64,000 nt of DNA from Rhodococcus pseudokoreensis (GTDB lineage: Bacteria > Actinomycetota > Actinomycetes > Mycobacteriales > Mycobacteriaceae): contig NZ_CP070614.1 in the NCBI RefSeq assembly GCF_017068395.1, positions 372,001-436,000 on the forward strand. Reading direction: 5' to 3'. Each line of letters begins with the position of its first letter. Within the stretch, counting starts at the first letter, position 1. This document shows positions 18,529 to 26,951 of this stretch, piece after piece. The translations under genes were made by a program, and so were the position numbers. The notes beneath the pieces were generated by a model. The model saw only the letters and a program-made list of their open reading frames with translations, was not told the DNA's origin and did no database searches.

Positions 18529-19277
18529 CTCCACCTCCTCCGCAGGAGTTGACTATCGCTCCTGCTCGTGACGACCTGCGGGCAGATGTCGTCGATCACT
18601 CGGGGACACCGCTCCATGTGTTCATATTCTCGACGAGACCACCCTCTCGGCCGGGGTTGCCAGCGTTCTGGCCGAGTACAACTAGTAGTACTTTGTTGCG
18701 CGACCAGGGAATGGAGGTGACCTTGTGTAGGTGACCTGTGTTCGTAAGCTCGTCGTCGCTTGCCGGTGTGAGTCCGGTCCGGGTAACTGTCAGGGGGCCC
18801 GGTAGCAGACTGGCGGCTTCGTGGGGAAACCTGCGGGGTCGAAGCCCAGTGTCGAGAGCCCTTCAAGGGGGAGCAACCGATCGGTCCGTAGCATGAAGCG
18901 AAGCCTGCGGCGTCGTTAACTACCCGCCTTCGGGTGGGCAAAGGGAGTGCCGAGCCGCCAGCATCACGGTGAAGGCCATGGAAGACGCTGAAGACCTGAA
19001 TGTGCAGGCGTCGAAGAACTCCCCGGCGTATGGGGTGCGGAACGTTCGGATAGTGACGGCGGGAACTGGTGAGGCCCTCCCCGGCCCGGCGACCTGCGGA
19101 AATATGTCGCCGGAGGGTGGTGCCCTATAACCGATGACCTCGGGAAATGGGTGGCCTGTCGGGAGGGAGTCGGAGGCGGTCGTAGTACCGATCGAGCCGA
19201 GCGGACAACAGAACCGTCGGTGAGGGAAGGGCCGCTGCTTCGTCGATGCGTCATGTTCGTTGAGAGGGGCCTGGTGA

Positions 19278-19970
19278 GTGCCGATCATGGCTAGTTCCGC
19301 CACAGTGGGGTCCGGGTTGGACCCGGTTCGAGATCTTCAGCATGCGCTTTACCGGGCGGCCAAGGCCGATCCCCGGCGACGGTTCCATTCGTTACGGGAC
19401 AAGGTCTTCCGCAGAGACGTTCTGTGGCGGGCGTGGGTCGCGGTGCGTGCCAACAACGGCGCACCGGGTGTCGACAAGACCACTCTGGCCGAGGTCGAGC
19501 AGTACGGGATCGAGCGGCTGCTCGACGAGTTGGCCGCGCAGTTGCGGGAAGGAGCGTATCGGCCGTTGCCGTTGCGTCGGGTGTGGATTCCCAAGCCCGG
19601 CTCGGAGGAACAGCGTCCGTTGTCGATTCCCGCTGTGCGGGATCGGATTGTGCAGGCGGCGTGCAAGATCGTGCTTGAGCCGATCTTCGAAGCCGATTTC
19701 CTGCCGTGTTCGTTCGGGTTCCGTCCGAAACGCGGTCAGCACGACGCGCTGCAAGTCCTCGTCGATGAGGCGTGGCGCGGTCGTAGGTGGGTGGTCGAAA
19801 CGGATATCGCCAACTGCTTTTCGGCGATTCCGCAGGAGAAGTTGATACGAGCGGTCGAGGAACGCGTCAGTGACCAGGCTGTGCTCAAGCTGCTGCGTGC
19901 GATGCTGCGCGCGGGGGTGATGAGCGACGGTGTGGTGCGGCGTGAGGTGACCGGAACTCCACAGGGTGGT
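19278..19970 (+). pseudogene. group II intron reverse transcriptase, 5' half
   Basis: GTG 19278 (or ATG 19287) opens a 231-residue segment: RT0-RT3 motifs with NNGAPGVDKTTLAEVE, RRVWIPKPGSEEQRPLSIPAVRDRIVQAACKIVLEPIFEADFLPCSFGFRPKRG, WVVETDIANCFSAIPQ (first catalytic Asp) and VTGTPQGG. The frame is cut exactly after PQGG by RIT element 2. Joining codon GGT 19970 to GTG 23449 restores TPQGGVISPLM, the conserved RT domain-4 motif. Confidence 0.92.
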
Positions 19971-19998
19971 TTATGTTCAGCTGAACATAAACCACCCT
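19963..19998. repeat. 36-bp perfect palindrome at the RIT 2 left junction
   Basis: The sequence AGGGTGGTTTATGTTCAG is followed directly by its exact reverse complement CTGAACATAAACCACCCT. The outer arm on the left is target DNA (codons for Q-G-G); the outer arm on the right is the first eight bases of the RIT inverted repeat. The 20 bases in the middle (19971-19990) have no counterpart at the other end of the element. Confidence 0.9.
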
Positions 19999-20081
19999 AT
20001 GAGCAGTGCTTGGTTATGCGTAGCGCCCGGCGGTCGGCGCTGGCGGGGACGGTGTCGACGGTCGAACGCTGCGCATAATCC
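19991..20081. repeat. RIT 2 terminal inverted repeat, left
   Basis: Pairs with 23358-23448 over about 91 bp. Strongly conserved blocks are the outer 37 bases (ending GGTTATGCGTAGCGCC), GGCGGGGACGGT in the middle and CGAACGCTGCGCATAATCC at the inner edge. Repeated (T)TATGCG / CGCATAA motifs are likely recombinase contacts. Confidence 0.88.
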
Positions 20082-20088
20082 TGGGCGG

Positions 20089-21093
20089 TTATAGGTTGGC
20101 GAGCCAACGGAGCAGATCGGGGTCTTGGTTCCATTCGGTCAGGTCGGCGGTGACGACGTCGGGGTAGACGGCTTCGAGGGCTTTGCGTTTGGCCTCGGTG
20201 GAGGCGCGCGCGTAGATCTCGGTGGTGGATAGGTCGACGTGGCCGAGGATGTCACGGATGTAGGGCAGCGGAACACCTGCGTCGTAGAGGTGCATGGCTC
20301 GGCTGTGGCGCAGGATGTGTGGACTGAGGTGGGCGTTGGCGAGCGCCGCATCGGTTGCCCGGGCTTGGTATTTGCCGATGATCCAGGCGATTCCGCCGCG
20401 ACTGAGTTTGTGGCGGTGTTGGTTGAAGAACACCGGATGCTCGTCCCGGCCGGGGCGATCGAGCTGCCGCTCGGTCAGGTAGGCGCTCAGCAGCGCCGTC
20501 GTGTTGGCGTCCAGCGGGACGTGGCGGGTCTTGCGGCCCTTTCCGGTCAGGGCGGCCATGGCGGGGTGATCGACACGGATGTCGCGCACGGTGAGGTCGG
20601 CGAGTTCTTGGACCCGGGCGGCGGTGTCATACAGGGTGGCCAGCAAGGTCGCGTCTCGTCTGCCGGTGCGGGTGGACCGGTCGGGGAGGGCGAGCAGCTG
20701 GCGGGTCTGTTCGACGCTCAGGTGAGCCAAAGCCGGGCGGTCGTGTTTCATGGCGGGAATCGCCAGGATGTCCTGGGAGCACGCCATGCGGGCCGGGTCC
20801 TCCGATTGCATCCAGGTGAAAAACGAGTCGATCGCAGCCAGGCGCTGGTTGCTTGTCGAGGCGGTGTTGTGTCGGCTGGTGCGCAGCCAGGTGAGGAACC
20901 CTGCGATGGCGGCGGCGTCGATCAGTTCGAGGGTGAGCTTGTCCGGCGGGATGGACCGCTCGTCGCGGAAGTAGCAGATCAGCAGTTTGAACGCGTCTCG
21001 GTAGGAGGCGATCGTGTGGGGCGAGCAGCCGCGCAGCCCGGCCAGGTGGGCGGTCAGGAACCGGCGTAGGAACACCGCGAAGTCAGTGGCCAT
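20089..21093 (-). CDS. tyrosine recombinase, RIT gene C
   Basis: A 334-residue phage-integrase-family recombinase, third gene of RIT 2. N-terminal SAM-like DNA-binding domain (FLTAHLAGLRGCSPHTIASYRDAFKLLICYF), then the catalytic domain with DTAARVQELADLTV (Arg), HILRHSRAMHLYDAGV (H-x-x-R) and ILGHVDLSTTEIYARAS (His, Tyr). The TAAR in place of the more usual TGLR still keeps the catalytic arginine. The start overlaps the end of gene B by 11 bases. Confidence 0.88.
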   Translation of the reverse strand: MATDFAVFLRRFLTAHLAGLRGCSPHTIASYRDAFKLLICYFRDERSIPPDKLTLELIDAAAIAGFLTWLRTSRHNTASTSNQRLAAIDSFFTWMQSEDPARMACSQDILAIPAMKHDRPALAHLSVEQTRQLLALPDRSTRTGRRDATLLATLYDTAARVQELADLTVRDIRVDHPAMAALTGKGRKTRHVPLDANTTALLSAYLTERQLDRPGRDEHPVFFNQHRHKLSRGGIAWIIGKYQARATDAALANAHLSPHILRHSRAMHLYDAGVPLPYIRDILGHVDLSTTEIYARASTEAKRKALEAVYPDVVTADLTEWNQDPDLLRWLANL

Positions 21094-22067
21094 GACGCGG
21101 CCCTGCCGTCACGGGAGGGACGACATCGCCGATGGCCTGCTGCACCCGGGCGGTGATGTCCGGATAGGACTCGGCGGTCAGGCGCAGGTAGTAGTCGGTG
21201 TCGGCCACCGAGGAATGACCCATGTAGGTTTGCAGCACCGGCAGCAACGCGCCGACGTCGCGCCCCTGCGCGAACCACCGCCGTAAGTTGTTGACCGCGA
21301 ACGTATGTCGTAGGTCATGCACCCTGGGGCCGTGGCCGCGTCCGCCGTGAGAGATGCGGGCCTGCCACAAGAACCGGCGGAAGTTGCGCTCGACGTTACT
21401 GAGGGTCAGGGGCTGGGTGGGCCTGCCGGGGAAGAACCATTCCCCCCGGTCCGGTCGCCCGGCGACCTGGGCGTGGTAGCCGGCGAGACGGGGTGTGCAG
21501 CGCCCCGGAGACGGGTACCTGCCGGTCTTTCCCGCCTTTCGCGTCGCGGATTTGCAGCACACCGGTGTCGAGGTCGACGTCGCCGACACGGAGCAGGCGG
21601 GCCTCGGAACAGCGCAGGCCGCAGGCGTAGATCGTGCGGAACAGCACCGGCATGACCAGGTGGCGCAGCGGAACCTCCGAGCAGTAGTGGCAGCGGTCGG
21701 TCTGGGCGAACAGCGCGGCCAGTTCGGCTTCGGTGTAGATGTGCGGGACATACCGGACGGGTCTGGGCAGCGTGGCCATGGGCAGTAGATAGGCAGCTAC
21801 GCCGCGGCGGCCCAGCCAGCGGGCCAGTCCCCTGACCGGCGCGGCGAGGCCTTGCAGGGTCGCCGCTTTGACGCCTCGCCGCCGCGCCGCGGCGATCCAC
21901 GCCTGCACCGACGCCTCGGTGAGCGTGTCCAGCCCCGGGAACTGACCGCGGCTGAACGCCTCGAACCGGGCCAGCACCTGCGCCTCGGCGTCGTATTTGT
22001 AGCCGACGGCGCGTTTCTCGGCCACCAGGGCGGCGATCGCCTCGGCGAGTGTCATGCCGGCGGTCAT
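21083..22067 (-). pseudogene. tyrosine recombinase, RIT gene B, frameshifted
   Basis: Starts at ATG 22067, overlapping the stop of gene A (ATGA). The N-terminal half reads MTAGMTLAEAIAALVAEKRAVGYKYDAE, with CGLRCSEARLLRVGDVDLD holding the catalytic Arg. After KDRQVPVSGALHT (near 21.49 kb) the correct continuation, RLAGYHAQVAGRPDRGEWFFPG through HDLRHTFAVNNL and YMGHSSVADTDYYLRLT to PRHGH, lies in another frame. One extra C in a run of four would cause it. Either this copy is dead or the base is a sequencing error. Confidence 0.82.
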
Positions 22068-23296
22068 CGTGTCGCCTCCGACGCCGGCGCGTCGGGGTCC
22101 AGGGCACACTCGGCCAACAAGCCCAGCGACGATTTCAAGTACACGCCGGTGGCGGTGGTCGACTGGTGGCCGAGGATGTCGGCGATCTGCTCGACCGGTG
22201 TGCCCTGCTCCATCAGCCGGGTCGCCAGCGTGTGCCGAAGCGAATGCATGCCGTGGCGGCGTTTCTCACCGACCGCCACGTGCGCGGTCCGGGCGTGTTT
22301 GACCAGGATCTGGTGCAGATGATCCTGATCGGAGAACGGGCCTATCGGTGCGGTGTGCCGGAGGAACACCTCCGGGCAGTCGCTGTGCGGGCGGCCGTAG
22401 CGGATGTAGTCGATGACCGCCCAGCCGACGTCTTTGAGCAGCGGCAGCTGCACCCGGTGGCCGGTCTTGGCCTGCACCATCGAGAGGCGATTGCCGGGCC
22501 AGTCGAAATCGGCGAACCGGAGCCGTTTGACGTCGATGCCGCGCAGCCCGAGCCGGGTGATCAGCAGAATGATGGCGTAATCGCGTTTGCCGCACGGATT
22601 GCCGCGGTCGATCGCCTGCAGGATCTTTGTCACGTCGGCCGGGTCCCACACCGACGGGATCCTGGCCTGCCTGGTCGACTTCGCCGCCGGGACCGTCCCC
22701 AGCACCGTGTCGCCGACCAGCCCGTCTCCGGCGGCGAACCGCAGGAACGACCGCAGCGCGCACAGTTTCTGCTCCACCGTCTTGGCCTGGTAGCCAGCCA
22801 GGGTGGCAACGAACGCGTCGATGCCCCCGGCATCCAGACCGGCCAGGCCGCCACGTGTGCCGGTGAACGCGAGGAACTCGCCTGCCACCGTGTCATAGGT
22901 CCGCACCGTCGATGCGGCGCAGCCGGCGGCCCGCAGCCACGCCCGGAACCTGGCCACGATGTCGGCCTGATCGGTCGTCAGCCTGTCCACGGTGCGGGAG
23001 TAGCGGCGCAGCACCGCCCCATGAACCGCGAAGTCGTCGAGCATCTGCGCGACGCGGAACAGATACACATCGGTCGGTTTGAGCGTGCCGGCCTGCTCCT
23101 TGGCGAAGAAACCGCCGCAGGCCTGGTCGACCCATTCCATCGCCAGATTCACCGAGAACTCCTGGACCCCACGGGATGTGAAGAACCTCTCCAGGCGACG
23201 CCAGCAGCCCCGGTACCACACCATCGTCGAGGGCTTATAGCCCAGACGCACCAACTCGGCATCCAACGCGGACACCAGTTCGGACACAGTCACCAT
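22064..23296 (-). CDS. tyrosine recombinase, RIT gene A
   Basis: About 410 residues from ATG 23296 (MVTVSELVSALDAELVRLGYK). Catalytic signatures: TRLGLRGIDVKRLRFADFDW (Arg), GMHSLRHTLATRLMEQG (H-x-x-R) and ILGHQSTTATGVYLKSSL (His, Tyr). As in the other A proteins, there is a second core-binding-like domain before the catalytic part (VARFRAWLRAAGCAASTVRTYDTV). It is the first gene of the RIT 2 trio, and its upstream region is the right inverted repeat, so the promoter is presumably inside the repeat. Confidence 0.88.
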   Translation of the reverse strand: MVTVSELVSALDAELVRLGYKPSTMVWYRGCWRRLERFFTSRGVQEFSVNLAMEWVDQACGGFFAKEQAGTLKPTDVYLFRVAQMLDDFAVHGAVLRRYSRTVDRLTTDQADIVARFRAWLRAAGCAASTVRTYDTVAGEFLAFTGTRGGLAGLDAGGIDAFVATLAGYQAKTVEQKLCALRSFLRFAAGDGLVGDTVLGTVPAAKSTRQARIPSVWDPADVTKILQAIDRGNPCGKRDYAIILLITRLGLRGIDVKRLRFADFDWPGNRLSMVQAKTGHRVQLPLLKDVGWAVIDYIRYGRPHSDCPEVFLRHTAPIGPFSDQDHLHQILVKHARTAHVAVGEKRRHGMHSLRHTLATRLMEQGTPVEQIADILGHQSTTATGVYLKSSLGLLAECALDPDAPASEATR

Positions 23297-23357
23297 GACA
23301 GCGACCTCCAATCACGAAGGCCCGGCACCGTGCCGAGCCGTGTGACCAGAATCCCCG

Positions 23358-23448
23358 GGATTATGCGCAGCGTTCGGTCGTCACGACCGTCCCCGCCGGT
23401 GGCAACCCCTGGGCGCTACGCATAACCAAGCACTGCTCATAGGGTGGT
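23358..23448. repeat. RIT 2 terminal inverted repeat, right
   Basis: Inverted partner of 19991-20081, reading inward from AGGGTGGT (23441-23448). Unlike the left junction, no extra palindromic spacer separates the repeat from the interrupted reverse transcriptase; GTGATTTCACCG of the target follows immediately. Confidence 0.88.
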
Positions 23449-24129
23449 GTGATTTCACCGCTGATGTGCAACGTGTTCCTGCATCGGATAGATCGGGTGT
23501 GGGATGTGCGTGAGCATGGGGTGCTGGTCCGTTTCGCCGACGACGCCGTCGTGATGTGTCGGACTCGTGAGCAGGCCGAAGCCGCGTTGATGCGGTTGCG
23601 GGAACTGCTGGCCGAACTCGGGCTGGAACCGAAGGAGGCCAAGACGAGGATCGTGCACCTGAAACTGGGTGGTGAGGGCCTGGATTTCCTGGGTTTCCAC
23701 CATCGGTGGGTGCGCGCGCAAGGACGCACCGGCGGCAAGGGTGTGGAATTCCTCGCTCGTTGGCCCTCGGACAAGGCGATGCAGCACGCACGGGACCGTA
23801 TCCGTGGTCTCACGGGAAGCAACCGGACGTTGCTGTCGGTGGACGGGATCGTGGGGGAGCTCAACAGCTTCCTGCGCGGGTGGGCTGGGTATTTCCGATA
23901 CGGGAACTCCTCGGCTCGGTTCACCAAGATCCGGCACTACGCGCTGACGCGGGTGGTGGGCATGCTCGCCAAGAAGCACAGGCGCAGCCGCAGGTTCGGG
24001 ATGTGGGTGGTCTCCCAGTCCTCGGATAACCAGCTCGGATTGATCAGTCTTGATGGGATCGTGTTCGCACCCAGGCCCTTTCGGGCTTGGCGGGTGACGC
24101 CGAATGCCGGCGGTGAACGGCGTCGGTAA
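23449..24129 (+). pseudogene. group II intron reverse transcriptase, 3' half
   Basis: Continues the interrupted frame: VISPLMCNVFLHRIDRVW, then the active site VRFADDAVVMCRTREQAE (FADD box), GLEPKEAKTRIVHLKLGGEGLDFLGFHHRW (RT6-7) and the X/maturase domain (LNSFLRGWAGYFRYGNSSARFTKIRHYALTRV). It ends GGERRR at TAA 24129. No HNH endonuclease domain follows. The two halves together would give a reverse transcriptase-maturase of about 457 residues with no other defect visible. Confidence 0.9.
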
Positions 24130-24161
24130 GCCGTGTGCGGGAGAACCGCATGCACGGATTG
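24128..24161 (+). ncRNA. group II intron domain V-like hairpin
   Basis: TAAGCCGTGTGCGGGAGAAC followed by CGCATGCACGGA folds as a hairpin with the conserved lower AGCCGTGTGCGG / CCGCATGCACGG pairing of intron domain V, immediately downstream of the reverse transcriptase stop. Domain V is the catalytic RNA core, so its preservation suggests the RNA part of the intron was recently functional. Confidence 0.8.
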
Positions 24162-24382
24162 ACGGGCGGGAGCTGGAAACGGAACCAGATCGGCCACGGT
24201 CGAGGAGAAGAACGACCAACGGGAAACCGTATGGGTCACAAGCGGCTCCGCGACCTACCGCCGATCACGGTCACCGCGCCAGCTCTCGACCCTCCATGTC
24301 GGGAAAGTGTGGTGGCACAGTGGGCAGGTACCGATCCAACGGGCAAGTGCGCGTTGGAGTTCGCGCACTATGCCGTACAGGG

Positions 24383-25642
24383 TCAGTCCTGCCCAGTCGC
24401 TTTTGGGTCGGTGAGGCGGAGGGTGGTGATGAACAGGTGAGCGGCGGTGACCAGGGTGGCGTGGTGGTGCCAGCCCAGCCAGGAACGGCCCTCGAAATGG
24501 TCCAGTCCGAGTCCGGTTTTCAGTTCCCGGTAGTCGTGCTCGATGCGCCAGCGGATCTTGGCGAGGCGCACCAGCTCGGGCAGCGGGGTGTCCTCGGAGA
24601 GGGTGGAGAGCCAGTAGTCGGTGGGCTCGTCGGCGCCGGTGGGCCACTCTGCGAGCAACCAGACCTCGGGAAGGGCGCCGTCCTCGGCGCGGGGAATGTC
24701 CCGGTTCGCCGGGCGGACCCGCAGCGCGGCGAAGCGCGAGCGCATCGCCGCGGTCGGATTGGCCGGGTCGGCCTTGCTGCCGCGCCGCCAGGTCACGGTC
24801 CGCAGGGCCTTGCGTCCGGCCGCCACGACCAGGTCCCTGCAGCTCGCGGCCGGGCCCGGATAGCGCGGGGCCGGTGGGCGCCCGCGGCCGCTGTAGGGCG
24901 GCGCCTCGGGGACCGCGTCGCCGGGATAGGCGCTGGTGGCGCCCTTGATGGCGACGACGTAGTCGATGCCGCGTTCGGTCAGCGCGAGCCGGAAGGCGGT
25001 GGCGTCGCCGTAGCCGGCGTCCGCGACCGCCGCCGGCGGAATGCGACCCCACTCGATCAGCTCGTCGATCATCTCGATCGCCATCTCCCACTTGGTGCGG
25101 TGATGCTCGGTGTCGGGGATCGCGGACCGCTTCCGGCGGGCGGTGATCGCCGCGATCGCGTCGGGGTCGGTGGTGGACCGGTCGTCCCAGCCCTCGGGCA
25201 GGAACAGCCGCCAGCCCAACGGCGCCGAGGCCGCATCGGAAGCGGCGTGCACGCTGACCGCGATCTGGCAGTTGCCGACTTTGCCGAGGGTGCCCGAGTA
25301 CTGCCGGGCCACGCCCGGGGAGCGATCACCGTCCTTGGTGAACCCGGTGTCGTCGATGACCCAGGCATCCGGGGCGATCAGATCACAAGCCCTGCGTGAC
25401 AGGGTTTTCCGCACCGGCGCCACGTCCCACTTCGAGGTGGTCACGAACTGCTGCAACCGCTGATGATCCACCTGCAGCCGCTGCGCCATCGGCTGCATCG
25501 ACTTGCGCCGTCCGTCGAGCATCAACCCCCGCACATACACTCCCGCCGTCGCCCGCTGATCCTTGCGCGCCAGCGACGAGAACACCTCGCCGGCAAACGT
25601 ATCCAACTGTTCCCCGACACGGGCGAGAGCGGCTGTATCCAT
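24383..25642 (-). CDS. IS701-family transposase, intact
   Basis: A 419-residue DDE transposase. Motifs: RRKSMQPMAQRLQVDHQRLQQFVTTSKWD, PDAWVIDDTGFTKDGDRSPGVARQYSGTLGKVGNCQ (first Asp), VADAGYGDATAFR (second Asp) and IRWRIEHDYRELKTGLGLDHFEGRSW (catalytic Glu). The length is normal. Its start lies 52 bp inside the right inverted repeat. It shows what the transposase broken by RIT 1 should look like: there the RIT sits exactly at the codons for W-V/D-D-T-G-F. Confidence 0.92.
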   Translation of the reverse strand: MDTAALARVGEQLDTFAGEVFSSLARKDQRATAGVYVRGLMLDGRRKSMQPMAQRLQVDHQRLQQFVTTSKWDVAPVRKTLSRRACDLIAPDAWVIDDTGFTKDGDRSPGVARQYSGTLGKVGNCQIAVSVHAASDAASAPLGWRLFLPEGWDDRSTTDPDAIAAITARRKRSAIPDTEHHRTKWEMAIEMIDELIEWGRIPPAAVADAGYGDATAFRLALTERGIDYVVAIKGATSAYPGDAVPEAPPYSGRGRPPAPRYPGPAASCRDLVVAAGRKALRTVTWRRGSKADPANPTAAMRSRFAALRVRPANRDIPRAEDGALPEVWLLAEWPTGADEPTDYWLSTLSEDTPLPELVRLAKIRWRIEHDYRELKTGLGLDHFEGRSWLGWHHHATLVTAAHLFITTLRLTDPKATGQD

Positions 25643-25767
25643 GCCCGCATACTCTCGAGAAAGTAGCGAAGACTCGAGCCGACACGCCGAGGTAACAAAG
25701 TACTACTAGAGCACGGCCTTGCAGGGCCATCGAACCACGGCGTCAGGCAACACCTGACCATTTTCAA

Positions 25768-26951
25768 TTAAGGATGTTTCGGTAATTGAGTGAGTGCCGA
25801 TCATAGGGAAAGTCCGGTGTGGTCGAGGAAGCTGTGGCACAGGTCGTAGCTCGTGCCGATCCGGGTCAGCCCGGACTCGGTCGCGATGCGGACCTCGTCG
25901 AGGATATCGGGGCACAGGTTGGCCAGTTCGGTGGATTTCACATTGCCCCAGACCTGTTCGATCGGATTGAGCTCCGGCGCATAAGCCGGCAGGCGTTCGA
26001 CGTGGAGCCAGTCGCGTTGAGTGGCCAGCCACGCGGTCATCGCTCGGGACCGGTGGGCCATGAGCCCGTCCCAGATCACGATGACCTTCTCGCCGGCGAA
26101 GTGGGTGCGTAGTTCGGTGAGGAAGTCAATGAGCTTGTCGGTGTTGTATGCGCCGTCGGTCATGGAGAACACGAACGCGCTGCGACTGCGGTCGGGTCGA
26201 TAGGCCAGGACTCCAGCCATGGACATGCGCTTCCAGGAGAATCGGTGATGCAGAACCGGTGTCACGCCTTTCGGCGCCCAGGTTGCGCGGACCACCGGGA
26301 GCAGCGACACACCGCTTTCGTCCTGGAAGCAGATCCACGCACCTCGGCGCCGCGCTATTTTTTTATCCGCGGCCACTCGTTCTCGCGCCAGGCGACGATG
26401 GCGTCCTCGTCGCGTTCGACTGCCCGACGTGCGGGACGCTGCCGGCTCCAGCCCAGCCGGGTCCGCAGGATCGTCCAGGTCTGGGTGGGTCCGTAGGTCA
26501 CGCCGGTGAGCCGCTCGATCACGATCGCGACCCGGCCCAGGGTCCACACTCCGGTCGCGAAGCCGTGAGCCTGGGGTCCTTTGAGTAATTCCTCTCGGAT
26601 CGCGGCGATCTGGGCGTCATCGAGCCGGGGCCGGCGTCCCGCGCGACCGGCACCTTCCAACGCCTCGTTGCCCCCTTCGATCCACTGTCGATGCCAGCGT
26701 GAGGCGGTCTGCTGGGAGACCTCCAACTCGACCGCGACATCGATCTGTCGTTGTCCTGCGGCAAACATCTCCGCCGCCCGCATCCGCCGGTCACGCAACG
26801 CATCGAGATCACGGCGACCGCCGCGCTGCTTGACTTTCCGGGCATCCGAGCTCTCGCCCGAACCGGTTTCCTTCCCTGCCATTCATCAATGATCAAGCAG
26901 CACGGTGCGAATCACGCGCAACGACACACCCTATTACCGAAACATCTTTAA
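25768..26951 (-). mobile_element. IS630-family element, copy 1 of a tandem pair
   Basis: About 1.18 kb. Ends are TTAAGGATGTTTCGGTAAT on the left and ATTACCGAAACATCTTTAA on the right, a 19-bp inverted repeat with one mismatch. It is followed head-to-tail by an apparently identical copy with which it shares the TTAA at 26948-26951. It contains two overlapping transposase frames joined by an A7 slippery run. Confidence 0.9.
25801..26882 (-). CDS. IS630-family transposase, probable -1 frameshift product
   Basis: The first frame (26882 to 26355, 175 residues, MAGKETGSGESSDARKVKQRGG...) carries the helix-turn-helix domain (FAAGQRQIDVAVELEVSQQTASRWHRQW and a Winged-helix region). The second frame carries the DDE domain: CFQDESGVSLLPVV (Asp), VIVIWDGLMAHRSRAM (Asp) and LPAYAPELNPIEQVWGNVK (Glu). 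The frames overlap at CGGATAAAAAAATAG: a -1 slip on A AAA AAA avoids the TAG and continues as KKIARRRGAWICF. Programmed frameshifting of this kind is known in IS630/Tc1-like elements, and both copies keep it. Confidence 0.85.

Larger units (their letters stand above)
19971..23448 (-). mobile_element. RIT element 2, inside the intron reverse transcriptase
   Basis: A complete recombinase-in-trio element of about 3.46 kb. It has 91-bp imperfect terminal inverted repeats (19991-20081 and 23358-23448) with outer ends ACCACCCTATGAGCAGTGCT and containing TTATGCG-type sub-repeats. AGGGTGGT is present on both sides (19963-19970 and 23441-23448), either a target duplication or a crossover site. Three recombinase genes are packed antisense to the interrupted gene. 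Gene B carries a frameshift, so mobility is doubtful. Confidence 0.88.
18710..24240 (+). mobile_element. group II intron split by RIT 2 (ends approximate)
   Basis: A bacterial retroelement: an RNA-rich 5' region of about 560 bases without a gene, a reverse transcriptase frame, and a domain V-like hairpin at 24128-24161 after the stop codon. It lies in the 3' non-coding part of the IS701 element, downstream of its transposase and in the opposite orientation. The exact splice sites cannot be fixed by eye; the start is probably one of the GTG-containing positions near 18717-18740 and the end lies near 24230-24240. RIT element 2 interrupts the reverse transcriptase. Confidence 0.75.
18682..25709 (-). 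mobile_element. IS701-family element enlarged by a nested group II intron and RIT 2
   Basis: A 16-bp inverted repeat CTAGTAGTACTTTGTT is found at 18682-18697 and, inverted, at 25694-25709. The CTAG at each tip fits the YTAR target duplication described for IS701-like elements. Between them lie an intact IS701-type transposase (24383-25642) and, in its downstream non-coding part, a group II intron that in turn contains RIT element 2. Removing the intron leaves about 1.5 kb, the normal size for this family. Confidence 0.8.

Noticed and set aside
19963..19998. Palindrome at the RIT 2 junction as a transcription terminator
   Set aside because: It joins target bases and element end exactly, has no T-run, and a similar but unrelated palindrome occurs at the RIT 3 junction, so a recombination origin fits better.
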